Source: Streptomyces harenosi (GTDB lineage Bacteria; Actinomycetota; Actinomycetes; Streptomycetales; Streptomycetaceae). From it: a stretch of DNA of 64,000 nucleotides. The translations under genes and the position numbers were made by a program. Positions 18,936 through 28,202 of the stretch are shown one piece after another (position 1 is the stretch's first letter; every line of letters starts with the position of its first letter). The stretch is from assembly GCF_011008945.1 (NCBI RefSeq), contig NZ_WYCT01000001.1:1-64000 (forward strand), written 5' to 3'. The notes under the pieces are model-generated. The model searched no databases and was not told the DNA's origin. It saw nothing but the letters and a program-made list of their open reading frames with translations.

Positions 18936-19145
18936 TCCACAGATACGCCGACGATGACTCCGCGGGAAGCCGGGCCGCGAGACCCCCGGCCGTCCGGCAT
19001 CCCGGGCCCTGCGCCGCCCGCCCTGGCGCGTATCGATCGATCGGGATCGAACGCGGTGTGAGGGTGCCGTGCGCCGCCTCCGGTCCGGTCCGCGCCGACC
19101 TAGCATGACGCTTCCGCAGGCGAGGGACGGCACGGAAGGCGGCTG

Positions 19146-20924
19146 ATGGAACGGGAACGGACGCGACGTCAGGTGCTCTCCGCGGCCGGCGGTACCGCCG
19201 CCGCCCTCGCGCTGGGCGGGCCCGCCCGGGCGGCGGGCGGCGCCACCGGCCGGACCGTCGCCGTCCTCGGCGGCGGGGTCTCCGGGCTCAGCGCGGCCCA
19301 CGAACTGGCCGAACGCGGCTACCGGGTGACCGTCTACGAGCACTACCCCCACCTCGGCGGCAAGGCCCGCAGCCTGGACGTCCCCGGCAGCGCGGCCGGC
19401 GGCCGGCGCCCCCTGCCCGGCGAGCACGGCTTCCGCTTCTTCCCCGGCTTCTACCGCAACCTCCCCGACATCCTGCGCCGCATCCCGTTCCCCGGCAATC
19501 CCGACGGCGTCCACGGCAACCTCCGCGACGCCACCGAGGCCCTGATCGCCCGGTCCGGCGGCCGCCCCGACCTCACCCTTCCGCTGCGCACCCTCACCGC
19601 CCCGCCCGGAGGTGACGAGCTGACCGCCGCCGCCCTGCGCAAGCTGCTGACCGGAGTCCTGGACACCGCCCTGCACCTTCCCGCGCACGAGACGGCGTAC
19701 TTCGTGGACCGTGTCCTGGTCCACCTCACCAGCTGCGACCGGCGCCGTGAGGAGCAGTGGGAGAAGGTGCCCTGGTGGGACTTCATCCGGGCCGGCCAGA
19801 TGAGCTACGACTACCAGCGGCTGCTCGGCGTCGGCCTGACCCGCGACCTGGTCGCCACCAAGGCCGAGCAGGCCAGCACCCGCACGGTCGCCCGTACGAT
19901 CATCGAGGCCTGGCTGCTCAACGGCATCCTCGGCCGAGGGGTGGACGGCCAGCCCGACCGGGTGCTGAACGCGCCGACCAACGAGGCGTGGATCGACCCC
20001 TGGGAGCGCCACCTGCTCTCGCTCGGGGTGCGCTTCGAACTCGCCACCGACGTCCAGGAGGTGCTGTACGCGAACGGGCGGGTCACCGGGGTCCGGGTCG
20101 CGCCCGCGGACGGCGGCCCGGCCCGTACCGTCACCGCCGACCACTACCTGTCCGCGCTGCCGGTCGAGCACGCCCGTGCCACCTGGGGGCCGGGGCTGCG
20201 CGCCGCCGACCCGCAGCTTGGGCGCTGCGACGCCATCGAGACGGACTGGATGGTCGGTGTGCAGTTCTACCTGCGCCGGCCGGTGCGGCTCGGGCACGGC
20301 CACGCCATCTTCGCGGACTCGCCGTGGTCGCTGACCGGCCTCACCCAGGCGCAGTTCTGGGACGACCGCGACTTCGCCGCCGCTTACGGCGACGGACGGG
20401 CCGTGGACTGCCTGTCGGTGTGCGTCTCGGAGTGGAACGTGCCCGGCATCCGCTACGGGAAGACGGCCAAGCAGTGCACCCGCGAGGAGGTGGCCGCCGA
20501 GACCTGGGCCCAGCTCAAGGCGGCGCTGAACGACACCGGCCGGGCCGTCCTGACCGACGCCGACCTGCACGGCTGGTTCATCGACCCGGCGGTGACCGGG
20601 ATCGGCGGTCCCGCGCCCGCCAACCGCGACCAGCTCATGATCCACCCGGTCGGCACCCTCTACCGCCGGCCCTCGGCGGCCACCCGCGTCCCCAACTTCT
20701 TCCTGGCCGGCGACTACGTGCGCACCGACGTGGACCTGGCCACCATGGAGGGCGCCAACGAGTCGGCCCGGCGCGCGGTCAACGCCCTGCTCGACGCGGA
20801 CGGCTCGGCCGCCGGCCGGTGCCGGGTGTGGACGGTCTTCCGCGCCCCCGAGCTCGCGCTCCTGCAGGAGCTGGACGAGGTCCGCTACGGCCTCGGCCTG
20901 CCCAACACCTTCGACCTCGGCTGA
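19146..20924 (+). CDS. Tat-exported FAD-dependent amine oxidase/desaturase-like oxidoreductase
   Basis: This 592-aa protein starts with a twin-arginine-type signal (TRRQVLSAAGG, then an alanine-rich segment ending near residue 31). A Rossmann FAD site follows (VAVLGGGVSGLSAAHEL, then GGKARS), characteristic of the phytoene desaturase, hydroxysqualene dehydroxylase and amine oxidase superfamily. The C-terminal FAD motif FFLAGDYVRTDVDLATMEGA is present near residue 520-545. The window shows no carotenoid or hopanoid partner genes, so the substrate is unknown. Export of a folded flavoprotein fits the Tat signal. It is divergent from the MBL hydrolase across 234 bp. Confidence 0.85.
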   Translation: MERERTRRQVLSAAGGTAAALALGGPARAAGGATGRTVAVLGGGVSGLSAAHELAERGYRVTVYEHYPHLGGKARSLDVPGSAAGGRRPLPGEHGFRFFPGFYRNLPDILRRIPFPGNPDGVHGNLRDATEALIARSGGRPDLTLPLRTLTAPPGGDELTAAALRKLLTGVLDTALHLPAHETAYFVDRVLVHLTSCDRRREEQWEKVPWWDFIRAGQMSYDYQRLLGVGLTRDLVATKAEQASTRTVARTIIEAWLLNGILGRGVDGQPDRVLNAPTNEAWIDPWERHLLSLGVRFELATDVQEVLYANGRVTGVRVAPADGGPARTVTADHYLSALPVEHARATWGPGLRAADPQLGRCDAIETDWMVGVQFYLRRPVRLGHGHAIFADSPWSLTGLTQAQFWDDRDFAAAYGDGRAVDCLSVCVSEWNVPGIRYGKTAKQCTREEVAAETWAQLKAALNDTGRAVLTDADLHGWFIDPAVTGIGGPAPANRDQLMIHPVGTLYRRPSAATRVPNFFLAGDYVRTDVDLATMEGANESARRAVNALLDADGSAAGRCRVWTVFRAPELALLQELDEVRYGLGLPNTFDLG

Positions 20925-21299
20925 GCGCCGCGGCCCGTCGCCCGGCCCGCAGCCACGCGGCGCTCCGCACGGTGGAGCGGCCTGTTCGGAGGGGAACGAG
21001 GCGGCCCTCACGGCCAGATGCGCCCCAGCAGCCGCACCGGCCGCCCCGCCGGGCCCGCCGGGTCCGGGTCGCGGTCCAGGTCCACCGGCTGGACGCGCAT
21101 CGCGTTCGACGGGCGCGGACGGAGCGGCGGGAACGAAGCCACCGCTCGCCGGCTGGGCGGAACGGGGAACGTGGACGCGGAGGGGAGCGGGGAGCCCTTT
21201 CTCCCGGCGGCGCCGTCCACGGGCTGCTCACCGCTTCCCGGGGAGCTCGCCGAGACCGCCGAGATCCCCGGGGCGTTTGTCCGTTCGACGGCCGTGGGG
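20925..21299. other. intergenic region without a supported gene
   Basis: A 375-bp stretch between two converging genes. Short open frames exist on both strands but none has a ribosome site or recognisable family. Termination for both neighbours presumably lies here. Confidence 0.4.
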
Positions 21300-21878
21300 T
21301 CAGGGCGCGTCGATGAGGGTCCGGTGGGCGGGCGCGAGCGCGGCGGCTCCGCTCGCGTAGGCGGACTGCACGCGGGAGCGCTCCGTGCTGTTCGGCGTGG
21401 CGTTGGTGCAGGCCGTGCCGGCGCTCGACCCCGACATCAGCTGTGAGCAGGGGCCGGGCTTGGTGTCCGGCAGGCCGAGGCTGTGCCCCAGCTCGTGAGC
21501 GGCGATCCGGGTCTTGTTGTAGCCCTGGCTCACGGCCTGGCTGCCGAGCTCGACGCGGACCTGACGGCCCGGGCGGACCGGGCCGAGCGTGGCCTGCGGC
21601 CAGCCCGTGGTGGCGACGATCACGATCTCGGCCGCGGTGCCGGGCGCTGCTTCCACCAGACGGACGTTGCTCACGCTCGCGTTCCATGAGGCGACCCCGG
21701 CCGCGATCGCGGCCTCCCAGCCTGCGGCGCGGCTGTCGTCGTAGCGAAGGGTCACCGCTGCCGCCTGCGCGGTGGACGGTGCGCTCGCAGGAGCGGTGGC
21801 GGCGGTCGCGGCACCCGCCATGGCGAGGACGAGCGCTGTGGCGGAAGTGCCTGCCTTGAGCCAGATACCGAGGGGCAT
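21300..21878 (-). CDS. snapalysin-family secreted zinc protease (M7)
   Basis: The 192-aa preprotein has a signal peptide of about 30 residues (hydrophobic ALVLAMAGAATA) and the catalytic motif HELGHSLGLPD, i.e. HExxHxxGxxD, which defines the small Streptomyces neutral protease family. Downstream are CSQLMSG and a paired cysteine (ACTNAT), as in snapalysin. The start is ATG at 21878, preceded by AAGGAG six bases upstream; the longer frame upstream is not supported. Snapalysin genes are often paired with a divergent LysR regulator; none is present here, so regulation is not evident. It degrades extracellular protein. Confidence 0.92.
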   Translation of the reverse strand: MPLGIWLKAGTSATALVLAMAGAATAATAPASAPSTAQAAAVTLRYDDSRAAGWEAAIAAGVASWNASVSNVRLVEAAPGTAAEIVIVATTGWPQATLGPVRPGRQVRVELGSQAVSQGYNKTRIAAHELGHSLGLPDTKPGPCSQLMSGSSAGTACTNATPNSTERSRVQSAYASGAAALAPAHRTLIDAP

Positions 21879-22573
21879 TCGCTGCTCCTTCATCTGTGTG
21901 TGGGGGGAGCCGGCCTCGGCGGGGCCGGGGAGTGCGCGAAGGAGTGGCACGGGTGGTCCGGCGAGGGCCGGACATCGCCGGCCGCCCCTCCGGGGTGTTG
22001 CGATGGTATGCCCTTCCATCCGTATCCGTCATGGACCTGTCATAGTGAATTCTCGTCAGACTCCTCCCGGCAGGGGCCCGGGACCGGCTCGGCTTCGCCA
22101 CCGAGGCCCCGCACCGGCTGGCAGGCGGATACATCCGGCGGGCGGGCCTGGTGGTGCGGGCACCGGCGGCCGGGGTGCCGGTGATGCCGCGGGAGGCCGA
22201 CCGCCGCACGGAGGACGCCGGCGACCTGGTGCACGAGCTGCGCCGGGACGGGGAGTGGGACCGGCTGCCGGCACCGGACGCGGACAGGGCTGGCCACACG
22301 TGCCCGACGAGCCGTCAGGAGTTCTCCTGCCAGGGCACCCGGACAGGCCGGTTAGCCCATTCGCCGCCTTCCGGGAATTCCCCCGCCGTGCCGGTCCCCG
22401 CTCCCGCGACCTGCGTGGATCTTCAGGGGGGAGCAGTGGTTGCACCTGCCCGGGTGAAGCGCGGGGCGAGGCGTCGTGTTGCGGAGGTGACGGCAGGTCG
22501 GTTGCCTCGTCAATGGAGCACGACAAAAGGCCCCGCGCAGACAGGCCGGACACCGCTTCATTGGAGGATTGTC
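21879..22573. other. intergenic region with a coding-like remnant
   Basis: This 695-bp gap holds the snapalysin promoter region, which is locally richer in A and T around 22010-22055. On the plus strand, 22070-22300 has strong coding-type third-position GC (reading GFATEAPHRLAGGYIRRAG, then an acidic stretch) but no start or known family. It looks like the remains of an older gene now fused in frame to the next one. Confidence 0.35.
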
Positions 22574-23062
22574 TTGCGTAACACACACATCGGAGTCGGC
22601 ATGGGCCTGGTCCTCGGTGTCCTGGCACTGCAGTCTCCGCCCGCTGCCGCCGACGACTCGGGTATCGACATCCACCCGTGGTCGGCACCCCCCGGCACCA
22701 CGGTCACCGTCAGCACCACGGCCTGCGGCTCGGACGTGACCTACGGCAAGGGCGAGTCGGAGGCGGGAGGTAAGTTCCACCTCTTCAAGGGCGACGGCGA
22801 GGGGGTGCTCACCGGCCAGTTCACGGTCCCGGAAGGGGAAAAACCCGGCACCGACACCGTCACCGTCAAGTGCCCGCCCCGGACCAAGGTCACGGACGAG
22901 TACGAGATCACCGGCCGCCGGCCCAACGGCGCCGTCGAAGCCGGCTTCGGAGACGCCGGGGACTCGGACACACAGCTCGTCCTGGGCAGTGCGCTGATCG
23001 CGGCGGCCGCCGGCGGATGGCTGGTGAGGATGCGCCGGCTTTCCCACGCGAACCGGACCTGA
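22574..23062 (+). CDS. small secreted, membrane-anchored protein paired with sortase F
   Basis: The product is 162 aa. The start is TTG at 22574 with GGAGG six bases upstream. An N-terminal signal (GMGLVLGVLALQSPPAAA) is followed by a beta-rich domain containing one CGS and one VKCPP cysteine, then a single hydrophobic segment near the end (ALIAAAAGGWLV) with a short basic tail (RMRRLSHANRT). There is no LPXTG motif before the anchor. Proteins of this shape commonly sit directly upstream of class F sortases in Streptomyces, as here with a 94-bp gap. It is probably displayed on the cell surface; its function is unknown. Confidence 0.75.
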   Translation: MRNTHIGVGMGLVLGVLALQSPPAAADDSGIDIHPWSAPPGTTVTVSTTACGSDVTYGKGESEAGGKFHLFKGDGEGVLTGQFTVPEGEKPGTDTVTVKCPPRTKVTDEYEITGRRPNGAVEAGFGDAGDSDTQLVLGSALIAAAAGGWLVRMRRLSHANRT

Positions 23063-23156
23063 CCTCCCGCCGCACCGGCCCCCGGCACCGGCGCATGCGC
23101 TCTGGGGCCGCGCGGGAGACCGCTCACTTCCGCTGCAAGCAAGAGGCTCAACCGCG

Positions 23157-23864
23157 ATGGAACCCGGGCACGAGAAGAGCGCCTCCGCACCGCCGTTCAC
23201 CCCTTCGGCCAAGTGCCTGGGCGTGGCACTCGTGACCGGTGTCCTGCTGGTCCTCGGAGCGGTGCGCGACGGGCAGCCACCGCAGCCGTCGACCGGCCAG
23301 TCCTTCACCCCGGCCGGCCCCACCTCCAGCGGCACCCCCAGCGCCCCCTCCTCGGCGGACCGCCCCGCCGTACAGCCGCTGCCCTCCGCCGATCCCGTCT
23401 CGCTGCGGATCCCCGCCATCCGCGTGCACGCCCCCGTCACCGAGCTGGACCTCGACGAGAGGGGTGCGCTGCAGTCCCCGCCCGTCAGCCCCAACCTGGC
23501 CGGCTGGTACAGCGGGGGCACGGCGCCCGGCTCGGCCGGGACCGCCGTCATCGCGGGACATGTGGACCTGCCGACCGGCAGCCGCGGCGTCTTCTACGAC
23601 CTCGGCGCACTGACCAGGGGCAACAGGATCGAGGTCCGCCGCTCGGACGGGCGCACGGCGGTGTTCACCGTCGATGCCGTGGAGGTGCACGACAAGGACA
23701 GGTTTCCGAGCGAGAAGGTCTACGGCAGCTCCGGCGTGCCCGAGCTGCGGGTCATCACCTGCGGCGGCGGTTACGTCAGGAACGACGGATACCAGGGCAA
23801 CGTCGTGGTCTACGCGACCCTAGCCGGGGTGGAACAGCCGTCCGACGCCTCCTTGCCGGGGTAG
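23157..23864 (+). CDS. class F sortase
   Basis: This 235-aa protein has an N-terminal membrane anchor (about 20-36), a Ser/Pro-rich linker, then a sortase beta-barrel. The catalytic triad is visible: His135 in VIAGHVD, Cys202 in LRVITCGG and Arg208 in YVRND. The lineage-typical short form fits class F (also called class E-like in older literature). The enzyme would act outside the membrane as a transpeptidase or a related acyl transferase. It is co-oriented with, and probably co-transcribed with, the small secreted protein upstream. Confidence 0.9.
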   Translation: MEPGHEKSASAPPFTPSAKCLGVALVTGVLLVLGAVRDGQPPQPSTGQSFTPAGPTSSGTPSAPSSADRPAVQPLPSADPVSLRIPAIRVHAPVTELDLDERGALQSPPVSPNLAGWYSGGTAPGSAGTAVIAGHVDLPTGSRGVFYDLGALTRGNRIEVRRSDGRTAVFTVDAVEVHDKDRFPSEKVYGSSGVPELRVITCGGGYVRNDGYQGNVVVYATLAGVEQPSDASLPG

Positions 23865-23978
23865 ACCGCGCGGGAGGAACGGCGTGCCGGTCCGGGGCCC
23901 GCCGGCCGGCGAGGGCCGCCGGGCTCTCCGGTCAGCGGGGCCAGCGGCAGTCAGCGGCAGTCAGCGGACCGGAAGCGG

Positions 23979-24190
23979 TCAGGCGACGGCGCGGGCGCCG
24001 CCGTCGAGGGAGGGGAAGGCGGTCGGCGCGGTGTTCGCGGCGCCCTTGACGGCGATGAAGCCCGGCGCGAGCGAGCCGCCCGCCGGGATCGCCGAGGTGC
24101 AGGAAGCCGGACCCGACGCGATGACGGAGGGCACGGTGAGGCAGGTCTCGGCGACCGCGCCGGCGATGCCGCGACCCGCCGGCGGACCGC
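23979..24190 (-). pseudogene. 3' remnant of an unidentified gene
   Basis: The minus frame from about 24190 to the stop at 23979 has almost pure G/C third positions and reads as a plausible protein tail (ETCLTVPSVIASGPASC, then LAPGFIAVKGAANTAP). It has no start codon or ribosome site of its own and runs into the MarR promoter region. It is most likely the C-terminal end of a deleted gene. The family is not recognised. Confidence 0.4.
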
Positions 24191-24227
24191 CCCGCCGTAC
24201 GAGCGGGCCCGCCCCGGCGTCTTTTAT

Positions 24228-24247
24228 TGCTTGAGCAAGCAGATAAT
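24228..24247 (+). promoter_or_regulatory. MarR-type operator overlapping a promoter
   Basis: TGCTTG-AG-CAAGCA (24229-24242) is a perfect 6-bp inverted repeat with a 2-bp centre, the size and symmetry of MarR operators. It abuts GATAAT (24242-24247), a near-consensus -10 box, 9 bases before the GTG at 24257. The likely transcription start almost coincides with the start codon, and no Shine-Dalgarno is visible, so the transcript may be leaderless and autoregulated. Confidence 0.6.
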
Positions 24248-24256
24248 GTTCTCCCT

Positions 24257-24772
24257 GTGATGGCTGCGACGCACACTTCCCAGGAGGCGCGGCATCCTGC
24301 CGACGACGCGCAGGACGACCGCTGGTGCATGGCCGTGCGGCTGCTGGGCCGCGTGGAGAAGCAACTGGACGAGGCCCTGCAGCACGGGCACGGCCTGCCG
24401 CTGTCGGAGTACCGCGCGCTGTGCGCGCTGAGCCGTCCCGACAGCGGCCCCGCCCTGCGCATGGGCGAGCTGGCCGACCGGATCGGGCTGAAGGACAGCA
24501 CGGTGACACGCCTGGTCGGCCGGCTGGAGGCCCGAGGGCTGGCGGAGCGGTCCTCCGCGGCCGGCGACGGCCGCGCGGTCGCCGCGCGCATCACACCGGC
24601 CGGCCGCCGGCGCTACGCGGAGGCCACCCCCACCTATCGGTCGGCCCTCGGGGAGGCCCTGGAGGCCGCCTCGGCCAACGTGTACCTCGCCGATCTCGCC
24701 GCCTGGGTGCGTACGGGCGAGTCGGCGGTGAACGGCGCTGCCGCCGCCCCCGAACCGCCCGAAGGGGTGTAG
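24257..24772 (+). CDS. MarR-family transcriptional regulator
   Basis: About 171 aa from GTG at 24257 (ATG at 24260 is equally possible). The winged helix is clear: LRMGELADRIGLKDSTVTRLVGRLEARGLAER is followed by the wing (SSAAGDGRAVAARITPAGRR), with flanking dimerisation helices. The gene sits under its own palindromic operator, suggesting autorepression, and is followed 140 bp later by a methyltransferase on the same strand. The ligand is unknown. Confidence 0.88.
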   Translation: MMAATHTSQEARHPADDAQDDRWCMAVRLLGRVEKQLDEALQHGHGLPLSEYRALCALSRPDSGPALRMGELADRIGLKDSTVTRLVGRLEARGLAERSSAAGDGRAVAARITPAGRRRYAEATPTYRSALGEALEAASANVYLADLAAWVRTGESAVNGAAAAPEPPEGV

Positions 24773-24912
24773 GCGCTGCCGGCCACCGCTTCCGGCAGAG
24801 CCTCACCGGTGTGCCGGGCACGGGGCACTGATCAGCCTCGGCGCCCACTCGGCCCGCGCGACCGGTTCCGTGACGGAACCGCACCGACCCACCTCGCGAA
24901 AGGAAGCCTCCT

Positions 24913-25677
24913 ATGACGGCCGCGGCCGACCACTACGACCACCTGCTCGCCGAGCACTACACCTGGATGCTCGGCGGCGACATCGAGACGGCGGCAGCGG
25001 CCCAGGCCGACCTCCTGCGCGAGCTGGGAGTGGCGGCCCCGCCGGAGGAGGACGCCCGCGCTGTCGACCTGGGCTGCGGTCCCGGCCCGCAGACCCTGGC
25101 CCTCGCCCGCCTCGGCTTCACGTCGGTGACCGCCGTCGACACCAGCGCCCCGCTCCTCGGCGAACTCATGGAGCACGCCAGGCGCTCCGGGGCCGCGCAG
25201 GCCGTCCGCCCCGTCCACGGGGACATCCGCGGCATCCTGCCCCGCCTCACCACCCGGGGCCCGGTCGCGGCCATCGTGTGCATGGGCGACACCCTGCCGC
25301 ACCTCCCCGCCCGGGCCGACGTGCAGGAGCTGATAGCGGACATCGCCAAGGCGCTGCGCCCGGGCGGAAGCTTCGTCGCCACCTACCGCGACCTCACGCG
25401 CGAACTCCACGGCGCGGACCGCTTCATCCCCGTCCGCAGCACCGCCGACCGGATCCTGACGTGCTTCCTCGAATACGTCGACGAGGACACGGTCCGGGTC
25501 CACGATCTGCTGCACACTCACCACGGCGGCACCTGGCACCTGAAGACCGGAAGCTATCCCAAACTCCGGTTGCGGCCGCAGTGGCTGACCGCTCAGTGCC
25601 GCGCCGCCGGCCTCGACGTCCGCCGTGACGAGGCGGGCCCGCGCGGCCTGCGAGTCCTGTACGCCGTCAAGTCCTGA
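24913..25677 (+). CDS. class I SAM-dependent methyltransferase
   Basis: This 254-aa protein has the SAM motif VDLGCGPGPQTLALA (motif I) and an acidic residue at the end of strand 2 (VTAVDTSAP). Later come GDIRGILP and the LRPGGSFVATYRD motif near residue 155. ATG at 24913 has an AAGGAAG ribosome site. The acceptor is not deducible. It may form a small operon with the MarR gene upstream. Its last 11 bp overlap the 3' end of the convergent GMC gene. Confidence 0.85.
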   Translation: MTAAADHYDHLLAEHYTWMLGGDIETAAAAQADLLRELGVAAPPEEDARAVDLGCGPGPQTLALARLGFTSVTAVDTSAPLLGELMEHARRSGAAQAVRPVHGDIRGILPRLTTRGPVAAIVCMGDTLPHLPARADVQELIADIAKALRPGGSFVATYRDLTRELHGADRFIPVRSTADRILTCFLEYVDEDTVRVHDLLHTHHGGTWHLKTGSYPKLRLRPQWLTAQCRAAGLDVRRDEAGPRGLRVLYAVKS

Positions 25678-26690
25678 CCACCCCCGTCTCCCGCGGCCGG
25701 GCCCGCTCCGGGCCTGAGCGGCCGTCAGCTCCCAGGTGCTCCAGGAGTGCGCGGGCACCCCGCACGGCGAGGGCGACGGAGGTGAGTGTGGGGTTGCAGG
25801 CGGTGGCGGTGGGGATGACGTTGTTGCCGGCGACCCACAGGCCGCGCGTGTTCCAGACGCGGCTGTGACTGTCGCAGACGCTGGTGCCGTCGTCGGCGGG
25901 GCCCATGCGCGTGGTGCCCTGGTAGTGCAGCGAGCTGCCCGCGGGCAACAGCAGGGGGCTGTCGTCCAGGGGGACGCCCACGGCGGCCCCCGCTTCGGTG
26001 ACGGCTTTCCTGGCCTGCTCGATGGTGGCCAGGTCGCGGTCGCTGTAGTGGTAGTGGATGCGCATGGCGGGCAGCCCGTAGGCGTCGGCCGCGGTGTCGG
26101 TGAACTCGACGCGGTCGTCGGGGGAGATGTCCTTGGCGCAGAACCAGCCCAGTCCGACGACGGCGCCGGGCTCGACGTCGGTGCCGTCGGCGAGCGGGAC
26201 GGGGGAGGCGTCGAGCTGCATCACCTGGCCGTGGAAGGGCCGCGCGTCGGTGTACGGCACCCAGCTCACGCCGCTCTGGGGGACGATGGCGCCGTCCTCG
26301 TCACGGGTGCGGCCGGTGACGGCGCGGTGGGCGGCGACGACGTCGTCGGGCAGCCGGACGGCGTAGACGATCTGCGGCTGGTCGTTGAGGTAGCGGCCCA
26401 GCGCGGGCGGGCGGATGCCGGAGGCGTACAGCAGTTGCGGCGTGCGCAGGGCGTCCGCGGCCACGACGACCGCCCGCGCGCGCACGTCCCTCTCCTCACC
26501 GGTGACCAGGTCGCGCACGACGACTCCGGTGGCGCTGTCCCCGTCCAGGACGACGCGCAGGCCCAGGCACCGGTCGGCGATGTCGACGCGTTCGTCCGCT
26601 GCCGCCGGGCCCAGGACCATGTCGGTGCCGCTCCAGGTGTGGGCGCCGTCGGAACGGGCGGTGACGGCCAGGGGCTCGAACGCCCCGTCA
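25667..26690 (-). pseudogene. GMC oxidoreductase, N-terminal half deleted (C-glycoside 3-oxidase-like)
   Basis: The C-terminal two thirds of a GMC-family FAD enzyme are intact. Visible motifs are HTWSGTDMVLGPAAADE, ARAVVVAADALRTPQLLYASG (substrate/FAD region), the active-site stretch HYQGTTRMGPADDGTSVCD, and the terminal VAGNNVIPTATACNPTLTS. The catalytic His/Asn context is preserved, but the N-terminal Rossmann FAD-binding motif is absent: homology stops near 26680, where it meets the divergently oriented DUF6379 gene. Upstream residues in the same frame are antisense of that gene. FAD-dependent GMC oxidases are known partners of C-glycoside deglycosidases (the CarA/CarBC type), which fits the neighbours. 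Confidence 0.75.
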
Positions 26691-27070
26691 TCCGGCAGCG
26701 CGGATTCCGCAACGTCGCCGACGGCACCCGTGTCACGGGCTTCCAGCTCCTGCTGCGCAACCCCAACTACCGCGGCGTCGCCGGCAGCCTCGTCGACGGT
26801 GCCGATGTGATCGTCGACGGACATCCCTTCCCGCGCGAGGCCCAGCGCTGGACGCCCCAGGGCCGCACCTTCACCCTCGGCGAAAACTGCGCGCCTCCAC
26901 GGACGTACGGTGGCAACCGGACGAGCCCGCCACCCTCTCCGTGCCCCACCCGGGCGGCCTGAGCGCGGGCACCCACCACGTCGAGGTCGCGGTCCACCTG
27001 CGCCGGCCGTACCTTCCCGAGGTCGCCGGGCCGTCCGTGTTCCGCTCCTCCGCCACGGCCACGATCGTCC
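26674..27070 (+). pseudogene. C-glycoside deglycosidase beta subunit (DUF6379-like), frameshifted
   Basis: The frame reads VIRQRGFRNVADG, RVTGFQLLLRNPNYRG, then FTLGE, matching the N-terminal and middle part of DUF6379 proteins. These are the small beta subunits that with a TIM-barrel alpha subunit cleave the C-C bond of 3-oxo-C-glycosides. Near 26890 the reading shifts: one base appears missing after GAAAAC, and the match resumes in another frame (RWQPDEPATL, then PHPGGLSAGTHHVEV) to about 27060. The start codon region is lost at the junction with the truncated GMC gene. The gene is either decayed or carries a sequencing indel. Confidence 0.7.
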
Positions 27071-27084
27071 CCGCGCGGACGGCA

Positions 27085-27972
27085 CCCCGCACGGTCTGCG
27101 CTACGGCGTCTCCCTCCACAGCTACTCCGGCGACCTGTACACGTCGATGACGCTCCAGGACGCCATGGCCGACATCGCCGACCTCGGCGCCACCGGCATC
27201 GAGATCCTCGGCGAGGGCAACGTCCCCGGCTACCCGCACCCCGGCCCGGCCTGGATCGACACCTGGCACCGGCCTCCTGGACCGCCACCGCCTCACGCCG
27301 ACCAACTACGGCTCCTGGGTCGACACCGCCATGTGGCGCGAGCGCGACCTCACCGCCGAGGAGGGCCGCGAACAGCTCGCCCGCGACCTGCGGCTGGCCA
27401 GGCTGCTGGGCTTCACCTCGATCCGCCCCAGGTTCGGCGTCGTCACACCGGAACTCGACCCCCACCCCCTCTGGCAGCCCGCCGTGGAGGGGGTCCTCGA
27501 CCTCGCGGCCGACCTCGACATCGTCATCTGCCCCGAGATCCACAGCCCCACCCCGATCAAGCACCCCGTCACGCAGGCGTACCTCGACTTCATCGACCGG
27601 ACCGGAAGCGACCACTTCAAGCTGCTCATCGACACCGGCATCTTCCAGACGGCCCCGGTCGACGACGGCCACGAGGGCTTCGAGGGCACGAAGCGCCCGG
27701 CCTTCCTGGAACCGCTGGCCGTCCCCCTGAGCGACCTCGCCGAGGTGCTGCCGCACGTGCACTTCATCCAGGCGAAGTTCTTCGAGATCGACGACCGCCT
27801 CACCGACCTGCACATCCCCTGGCGCGACATCATCGCCACCCTGCGCGCCGCCGGCTGGCAGGGCTGGCTCTCCAGCGAGTACGAGGGCCGGCGCGAGCCC
27901 TACCGGGGACGCGACCAGGTCCGCCGCCAGCACGCCCTGCTCCGGTCCCTGGACGAGGCCGGCCTGGGATGA
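27085..27972 (+). pseudogene. C-glycoside deglycosidase alpha subunit (sugar isomerase-like TIM barrel), frameshifted
   Basis: The protein reads LRYGVSLHSYSGD, ATGIEILGEG and YPHPGPAWIDTWH in one frame. One extra C near 27271 shifts it, and it continues from the next frame through TNYGSWVD, RDLRLARLLGF, VICPEIHSPTPIKHP, LLIDTGIFQ, HFIQAKFF and LSSEYEG to the stop at 27970-27972. The Glu, Asp, His and Glu metal ligands expected of the xylose-isomerase/AP-endonuclease-2 fold are present (EIH, DTG, QAKF, SEYEG). No start codon with a ribosome site is visible upstream. Together with the two preceding pseudogenes it is the third piece of a C-glycoside degradation cluster. Confidence 0.75.
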
Positions 27973-28202
27973 GGTCCGGCACAGGCCCGGCCGCCCGGGC
28001 TCTCCGACGTGCCCGGCACACACCCTGCGCAGCCGCGGCCCGGTGGCCCGCCCACCGTGCCCGGGGGCCGGTGCGGCCCCCGCCCCGGCGGGCCGTCGGT
28101 TCGCCGGCGCGCGCCGAGGACCGCCGTGGCGCGGCGGGCGTCGCCCGGGCGCAGGCCGGGGCCGCCGGGTGGGGGAGGTCGCTCCAGCGGCCCTTGGAAG
28201 CC

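Noticed and set aside
19029..19045. GATC-rich stretch (ATCGATCGATCG) before the FAD oxidoreductase gene
   Set aside because: A short simple repeat with no supporting evidence of an origin or operator.
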